Assembly: GCF_021130785.1 (NCBI RefSeq) | Contig: NC_060213.1 | Coordinates: 66,305,001 to 66,369,000 of the forward strand | From: Homalodisca vitripennis | Lineage: Eukaryota; Arthropoda; Insecta; Hemiptera; Cicadellidae | Length of the DNA stretch: 64,000 nucleotides | Reading direction: 5' to 3' | Part shown: piece by piece, positions 57,801 through 64,000 of the stretch | How the letters are laid out: each line of letters opens with the position of its first letter | How positions within the stretch are numbered: the first letter of the stretch is position 1 | The notes under the pieces: model-generated | Databases searched by the model: none | What the model was told of the DNA's origin: nothing | Seen by the model: the letters and a program-made list of their open reading frames with translations, nothing else | Translations under genes and position numbers: made by a program

Positions 57801-59250
57801 CAAATAATCCAGTATCACCAAAGATAAATATTTTCCCACGTGTTTTTCATTAATTAAAAATGTTTACTATGGCATTGCATGTGCTATGGATTATTATTAA
57901 CCTAGATTACCTGTTTGGCAATATTTTTTCATGCTTCATGTAAAGAACTATTAGGTACAAGGATAAGTCTTTTCCAAAATCTGACATGCCAATATTGCTG
58001 TTGGTCGTAACTGATGTAAATGTTTCAAACTGCCTAAAGTTAATACAGCTATTTTCCGACATTCCTTTTTTTCCTTCGACACTTTTAGGGGTAGTCACCT
58101 TCGGTAGTGAACAAACAAATACTAGTTTTCCATTGGAAATTTTCCACTTAACAATGATTCATTCACCAGGTGCATGATGGCTTCATGCCAACTGCTTCAA
58201 TTTAAAAATTATTCATGACGGTTTTAATATCATGCACTGATTCTGGCAAAATCGCGATCATGTCAAAGTATTTGACAGATAAAGTTCTCACTTCATTTTA
58301 AAAATAATTTATCACGGTTTCGTGAACTGTTCATTCATTTCCCATTTCTAAAAAGAATTATTAATCTTATATCTTTAAATTTTTTAGAATTTTCCATTTT
58401 TATTACCACCGAGAACATTTCATTGTCTTAAGCAAGCCCATAACTTACTTGGAGTTTAGTAAAGTGGACCAAATGGGACTATATAGATTTGGCTTATGCC
58501 ACTCTACCCTAATAGCAAAATATATTAAATTATGAACTGTTATCACAAAAACAATTAATGTGATTGCAAGACTTGTAAGTTATTAAAAAACTGTACTAAT
58601 GCCAAAATAGCCATTAAAACCTAATTTAAAATTAAACGATTTAAAATAGAGCCTAATTTACACGCTCACATTAACATTTTTATAAATTTACACCAGTGCC
58701 GACATATCTTAAGGAAACCTACTGTATGATCACCAAATTCGGTATAATGACCTGATTTGATTCACACGAAATCAAATGTTGTATATAACTACTATAAAAC
58801 TACACCAGTGTCAACACATTTCTAGCTGGCTATTATAAGATCAACGGATGTAGTAAAATAACAACTTGATTTAAGATGAAATGAAATAAGTTTATTATTT
58901 TATTATATTTTAACACAAAATAAATAATTATTAGTTTTAATAGATGGTTTTATTATTACCCACTGTAATAATTAGTATTAAGCCCATTTCGAACTCTTTG
59001 TTTGTGGTATTGTTGATGTAGCTCAGGTAGCACTGCTGTCTGCATATACGTACAAAATGTCTGCATTCAATGCATATCCAATCATTATTTGTAAATCGGA
59101 TTTATATTTCATAATATCTTTGATTCCGTACCAGTGATAAAACCATATAGAGCTGGCACAAAACGTAATTTTACCACTATCTCTGTTACTTACATCATTA
59201 CAGAAAACTACATTTTAATTAAATATTTATGTAAACAGGTTTATATAGTC
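57801..59250. other. AT-rich spacer upstream of the P450
   Basis: No gene or clear repeat recognised; distal regulatory sequence of the P450 could lie here. Confidence 0.45.
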
Positions 59251-59495
59251 TAAAGAAATATAAACAAGCCAAGATATAAGTGGAGGTAGACATACACGGT
59301 ACGGCCCGACTACATTGAACCACGATGTGATGGTGAGCGAGCTTCTAAAGTCCCGATGGTTTGATATGGTAGTATATATTGTTTAAGACAATGTAAACAA
59401 GCCAAGATATAAGGTTGCAGGCACACAAGGTACGGCACGAGTACATTAAACCACCGTGTGGTGGTGACCGAGCTTCTATTGTCTCGGCAGAATGG
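59250..59495 (+). repeat. 133-bp direct duplication in the P450 5' flank
   Basis: The string TAAACAAGCCAAGATATAAG starts at 59261, and the same string apart from one base starts at 59394, a spacing of 133. The units go on to share GGTACGGC-CGA-TACATT-AACCAC and GGTGA-CGAGCTTCTA. They are diverged at roughly one base in six. The second copy ends about 95 bases before the start codon, so the duplication lies in the promoter or 5' UTR. Confidence 0.8.
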
Positions 59496-59510
59496 GTTTA
59501 TATATATTTT

Positions 59511-59516
59511 TCAGTT
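59511..59516 (+). promoter_or_regulatory. Initiator-like TCAGTT (or 5' UTR splice acceptor) of the P450
   Basis: TCAGTT at 59511 matches the arthropod initiator TCAGT, 75 bases before the ATG. The preceding TATATATTTT is too close for a normal TATA box, and TTTTTCAG could equally be a 3' splice site of a 5' UTR intron. The sequence alone does not decide. Confidence 0.3.
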
Positions 59517-59587
59517 AGGTGCACTTAGTAATTCAATATATTTTGTTCATACCTCCTAGCAGCTCCGGCAGCAGTACAGTTTCGGCA

Positions 59588-62500
59588 ATGTCAGTTCTCC
59601 TGGTTCTACTCTACGCTGTCTGTGTACTCCTGTTGACAATGTACTTGCGGTTCAGATGGCAGTACAGACATGTTCTCGCAACCGCTGCCAAACTACCGTG
59701 TCCTCCCACCCTGCCCATCATCGGCAACGCACTCCTCTTCTTTGGTGACATCGTTAGTAAGTGCCTTATCAGTCTATGGGAACTATGATTAATCTGTTAG
59801 GGGTTTAGAATAATTTTATAAATTTAGTCTTACCTATCTATATTTCAGACAGAGATGGCTGTAAGATCAGAACCATCGTTTAAATGTGTTTAGTTGCCAA
59901 TAATTTAGTATGAGTACTTAAAAAATGTGATTATTGTTCTAAATACCGATCATATACCATCTGCTGTGCGCAATGCAGTACGACAGTTTGTAAAACTCTT
60001 AAATGTTCTACTTGAGACTGGCTGATAGAGTGTGTGGAAGCGTGAAAGAATGAAGTGAATCATTTATCCTACTAAAAAGACAACTAAGAACAACTCATTC
60101 CTTTATTATAGAGGAAATTATACAAATTTGAAAGATATTGAGTGATTTCCAAGAGGAAGAATAATAATTAATATAATTTCATAGAAAGGGTTAAAAATAA
60201 TTATTTTATTGTTTTTTATCAGTTTATAGAAAAAGAAATTGAAAAAGTAGATGTCTCTATTCATATTACTTGCCTTTAGTTATCTAGGGGCTACGACCCC
60301 AGATACCTTATCGGGCCTCGAAAAATTCTTCCAATGTCTTTCAATAACCTTAGTTTGATTATACATTTAAAGGATGTGTGACAACTCTAAGACTGTACGG
60401 TTTAGGGTCTTCCAAAGCGTTCTTTTTAATTGTTCTTGTATGAACATGTATTTTAGTCTTACATGTTCGTTTCATGATGTCAAATGTACGAAAATTGTTT
60501 GGTGGATTGGTTCACTGGTGAAGAGGGACGATAGATAAAATCTTAGTCAAGTTGCAGTACACTGTATCACCAACTCATCTAGAGTAGTATTAGAAAACAA
60601 AATTAAGCTAGTGCTGAATGAATCTAGCACGGGAAGAACGTACAAGTTGTTTTTGTAACTGGCTATGTCATAGATTCTTTCCTCTCTCACTGGATGAGGA
60701 TCACACAGGGGCAGATGCAACTGTTGCTCTTTGTCCATTGAAGACAAACCAATTGTTTTGAAGGTTCTCCGACATGATCTATTCCAACATATTGGACTGA
60801 GACATAACAAACTCACTCATATCACAACTTGCCACATAATATAGGGCGTCGTGTACCGATTTTCACCCATACGAATCTCATCGCGTAATTTATTGTAGAT
60901 ACGATTGTCATCGATGAGAAATGTATCGATGGCGGCTGTAGGCAATTCCAATCGAAGGTTTTAGCAAACAAGGACACAAGTAGTATTTTCAGTAAACTGA
61001 GCGTTTATAGATTTTTTCCGAAAACAGAATTTGAATTACTTTTACTTTAACTATTTTTCCATTTACTTATTAAGGAAGTTTGCATAACACCCTCTTCATT
61101 GTTCCGAGTTGTGGGTTGTTTTCACCCCAATTCCATTGTTCCGAGTTTTGGGTTGTTTTCACCCCAAATCCATAAACGATGGAACATCAGGAGGAGTCAG
61201 ATTCAGGAGTCTTTTGAATAAATGCCATATACTAAGTGCGGCAAAGCCCAACATAACCTTCTGGGAATGTTATTTTAAGCATATTTGGGATTTGAGATTT
61301 GGAGGCTAGGTGGAATTTTATTTAAACATTATAAACACATTTTATTTTTAGAGTAAATCGACATTGATGTAGGTTTTTTAGACCTACATATTGTATAATT
61401 CTTTATCGGTTCAGCAAATCTAAGTTACTAGAAATATAATATATTAGGACCGGAAATATTCCTACAGGCACAAAATTGGAAATAATTTAAAGAACTCACA
61501 CTGCGCAGATCGCATAATTGCTCAGACCCTGTTGTTAGGAGAATGACCTTACTCCAATGTTTCATCAACCTGAGAAAATGACAACGAGAAAGGTAAGGAT
61601 ATGAGGCGGAAGGAAACGAGTTAAAACACATTAAACTTTGTATAAGGAGTGGCCACTTTTTACCTGTGCTTTGCAAATAATTTGTTCTACACAGAAAACT
61701 TAAAGAACGAGTATAGTATGAGATGGCCAGTATTGATAAAAAGTGCTACAGACCGGGGGAGAATTTTAAAGTTTGAACTCCGCCCGAGTCTAATTTATCT
61801 ACCATCTCACCGGAACTGATTCGTTATTTAAGACAGTAACGTTATCTTAATCGCCCTAATTTTTCAGTTGACCTAATAATTGTATTTAATAAGCCTTTTA
61901 TCTGATTTCAGATGTGACAAAAAATTTACTGAAAACAACAACAGCGTTCAAAGGCATTTTCTGCATTTGGATCGGCCCAGTTCCTCTTTTCATAGCAGTA
62001 CACCCAGCGGATGCCCAGGTAGGCCTCTCAAAACATAACGTTTCGATCCCTGTTTACCATTTAAGTGCGGTAGCTCCTACTTATATTTCAAAAAATCTTT
62101 GAAGGCAAAATAGGAAATCAGAAAGCAAAGGCAAAATTAAAGTTTCCTATTGTCAAAGATATGGTCCTTCATATTGATCATTTGGAATTACAACATTTCG
62201 ACATGTCCGTGGACGTCGGGTATTAGGGGTTTTCACTGTTGAGTACTATTGATTATACACACTCAGGTGATTAAACAAGACCCTGGACCCGGTAGAGAAT
62301 AACAGGTTTGAACTGTACTTATTCGAGTTTAATATACATTTGCTGCATGAATAAATAAACCCTTTTTAATTAATATTGGAAAATTAGTTACTTGCGTTCT
62401 CACGATCTCTGAAATCACGCGATCTATAATTCCACCCTCTTTCATACCAATTTTTTCTATTATAAGATACATAGTTAAAACCGAATAAATACTAATTACA

Positions 62501-63740
62501 CTACTTCTTTTTCAGGTTATTTTAAACAGCTCTAGTACACTGGAAAGAGACAGTGTTTACTCACTGTTCAAAACATTTTTGGGCAATAGTCTTCTTCCGG
62601 CTCCGGGTAAGCTTATCTCATTGTTAAAAATGTTTTAAATTTATTTTGATAGACTGAACTCATTCACTATCAATAGGTCTTTAGTTAAAAAAACTAAGCT
62701 ATTTAGGTACTATTTCTGATTTTAATGGATGTTTACCGCAATAGCAAAATCCTAATAGATAAAAAGATTGCTCTTTCAAAAATTATGATATAATTTAAAA
62801 AGGAGTATAAGCTTTTGCTCTTTAAACGCTGAACGATAATTGATTTTATTAGTTAAGGACTATATTAAATAGGAGATACAAAGAACGGTAGTATTTATTG
62901 CTATTTTGGACTGGAACACAGATGTTTACAATAAATTACGCTTGTATTACAGTTCACACTTGGAAGAGGTACCGGAAGCTGATAAACCCCGTGCTGCATC
63001 CTTCTAATGTGGAGCACTTCCTTCCGGTCTTCAATGACGTGGGTTGGAAGTTAACAGAACGGTTCTCTGTCAGCTCCTCACCTTCAGATCGCACAGATGA
63101 CATATTTGACATGGCCTTGGATGCTAGCATAAGTAAGTATTATTTTAAGTTTAAATTTATTAATTAACCACTATGCTGTGTCTCGACCCAACTGATTATG
63201 TTGCCATTATTCGATCAAGCAGCACTCCAAGAAGAAGAGGTATTCCCAAATACTTCTAGATACGAGTCTTTTAATATGCAGATTATGATATATTATACGC
63301 CTCTGCCCTCTGGCCTTTACGATCTCGTACTGAGACGGCCATTGGTTATAGTTGTCACAGCTTTGCTTGGCCAATGTATATGCTAAGAGCATAAACCATG
63401 CACTGCAATCAGTGACTCTGTTTCATGTATCGTTACAGGGACGGTAATTTCAAGAAACCCCATTTCTGATGAAACAAAGACGGACATAAAATACATACTT
63501 GATAGGTAAGTAGACGTTATAGTTTAAGTTTAGCAATGATACCCAATGTTCTTTATTACTCATTACACACACACTATGACTAAATGACACGCATTTCCTT
63601 CTGTTAGTATAGGCAGGATATTCATCTTAAGAGTGTTCAAGGTTTGGTTACACGTGGACTGGCTGTTTAACTTGGTCTATTGGAAGGAGCTGAAGAAGGC
63701 TCGCAACATTATTTACAAATGTTTGAACGCAATCAATCAG
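59588..63740 (+). CDS. Cytochrome P450, CYP4 clan (first six exons; 3' half outside window)
   Basis: Exons 59588-59756, 61912-62018, 62516-62606, 62953-63132, 63439-63505 and 63608-63740 join in phase (1, 0, 1, 1, 2, 0) into 249 codons with no stop. Residues 2-20 are a hydrophobic ER-membrane anchor, then basic residues and a Pro-rich hinge (LPCPPTLPIIGNAL, residues 36-49). The beta-1 region WIGPVPLFIAVHPADAQ is followed by VILNSSSTLERDSVYSLF and the C-helix WKRYRKL (W126 and R130, the haem-propionate-contacting WxxxR motif). Next are PVLHPSNVEHFLPVFND and the F/G region KVWLHVDWLFNLVYWKELKK, all in CYP4 order. The I-helix, ExxR and Cys haem ligand lie beyond 64000. CYP4 enzymes are microsomal mono-oxygenases, often hydroxylating fatty acid chains, hydrocarbons, hormones or xenobiotics; the substrate here is unknown. 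All splice sites are GT..AG. Confidence 0.88.
59757..61911 (+). other. Intron 1 of the P450 (phase 1)
   Basis: Donor GTAAGT after 59756, acceptor TTTCAG before 61912. Holds a 37-bp tandem duplication (61097-61168); nothing else recognised. Confidence 0.65.
61097..61168 (+). repeat. 37-bp tandem duplication in P450 intron 1
   Basis: Two copies of a unit starting CATTGTTCCGAGTT and containing GGGTTGTTTTCACCCCAA, at 61097 and 61134, differing by about two bases. Confidence 0.85.
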
Positions 63741-64000
63741 GTATGTTGAAGTAGATCTGGTCGTATTACGTATATTAACGTCCAGTTTCCTCATTACCAA
63801 ACAACTCCCACTTTACTTTAATTTTTAAAATAATAATATCAAAATTGAATAAATGAATTTTATTTCTCATAAATAATTACATAAATACATGCATGAAAAA
63901 GGCGAGAAATATACTGGCTACTTTAACCAGTAGTGTGGCCAGTTGTAAAAATAAAGAATATAGTTTTAAACATGTGAATCAGAGTCTAGCATTATAATAA

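Noticed and set aside
59519..59587. Upstream extension of the P450 reading frame
   Set aside because: The in-frame extension begins with GTG and lacks an ATG. ATG 59588 is followed at once by a typical membrane anchor and has a purine at -3, so it is the better start.
1..64000. CRISPR arrays, bacterial operons, rRNA genes, or phage modules
   Set aside because: The window is intron-containing eukaryotic DNA. The tandem repeats found (97 bp, 139 bp) have no spacer structure and no rRNA motif is visible.

Overview
This is AT-rich nuclear DNA from an animal, most likely an insect. The case rests on spliced genes with GT..AG introns and AATAAA polyadenylation signals, a microsomal CYP4-type cytochrome P450, and many eukaryotic transposons: CR1/Jockey-like LINEs, Tc1/mariner-type elements with a DUF4817-like head, a hAT-like element, a Mutator-like fossil, Penelope-like remnants and tRNA-derived SINEs. 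I cannot fix the order; a hemipteran or polyneopteran would fit this repeat mix. Nothing bacterial or organellar is visible.

Layout. 1-3,890 holds the last four exons of a short-chain dehydrogenase/reductase (SDR copy A, + strand, HSD17B8-like). 4,541-7,149 is a hAT-like DNA element with an 8-bp target duplication and a decayed LINE ORF1 (gag-like) gene inside. 8,865-25,073 is a second, tandem SDR gene (copy B, + strand, six exons, about 247 codons). Its introns contain SINEs, a LINE fragment, a Mutator-like fossil, tandem repeats and a (TA)n tract next to a splice acceptor. Exon 4 of copy B has one net extra base relative to copy A, so the reading frame breaks at the exon 4/5 junction: either a disabled gene or a sequence error.

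From 25.2 to 59.2 kb I find no convincing host gene. The segment contains a LINE with a long open reverse transcriptase frame (minus strand, 29.8-31.7 kb), a 139-bp tandem repeat (33.4-33.9 kb), two TA microsatellites, a Penelope-like 3' remnant (37.6-38.0 kb), a complete Tc1/mariner-type element with roughly 500-bp inverted repeats and a decayed transposase (41,997-44,540), a half copy of a related element (54.8-56.1 kb), a CR1-like LINE 3' end (56.3-57.1 kb) and an RT fossil (57.6-57.8 kb).

From 59,588 to the window end lie the first six exons of a CYP4-clan cytochrome P450 (+ strand, N-terminal 249 residues); the haem-binding half lies beyond the window. A 133-bp direct duplication sits just upstream of its start.

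The two SDR copies share every intron position and phase that can be compared, so they arose by tandem gene duplication. The SDRs (lipid/steroid-type oxidoreduction) and the P450 (fatty acid, hormone or xenobiotic oxidation) may both act on lipids, but nothing here shows that they work together. All calls come from reading the sequence by eye; no database search was run.
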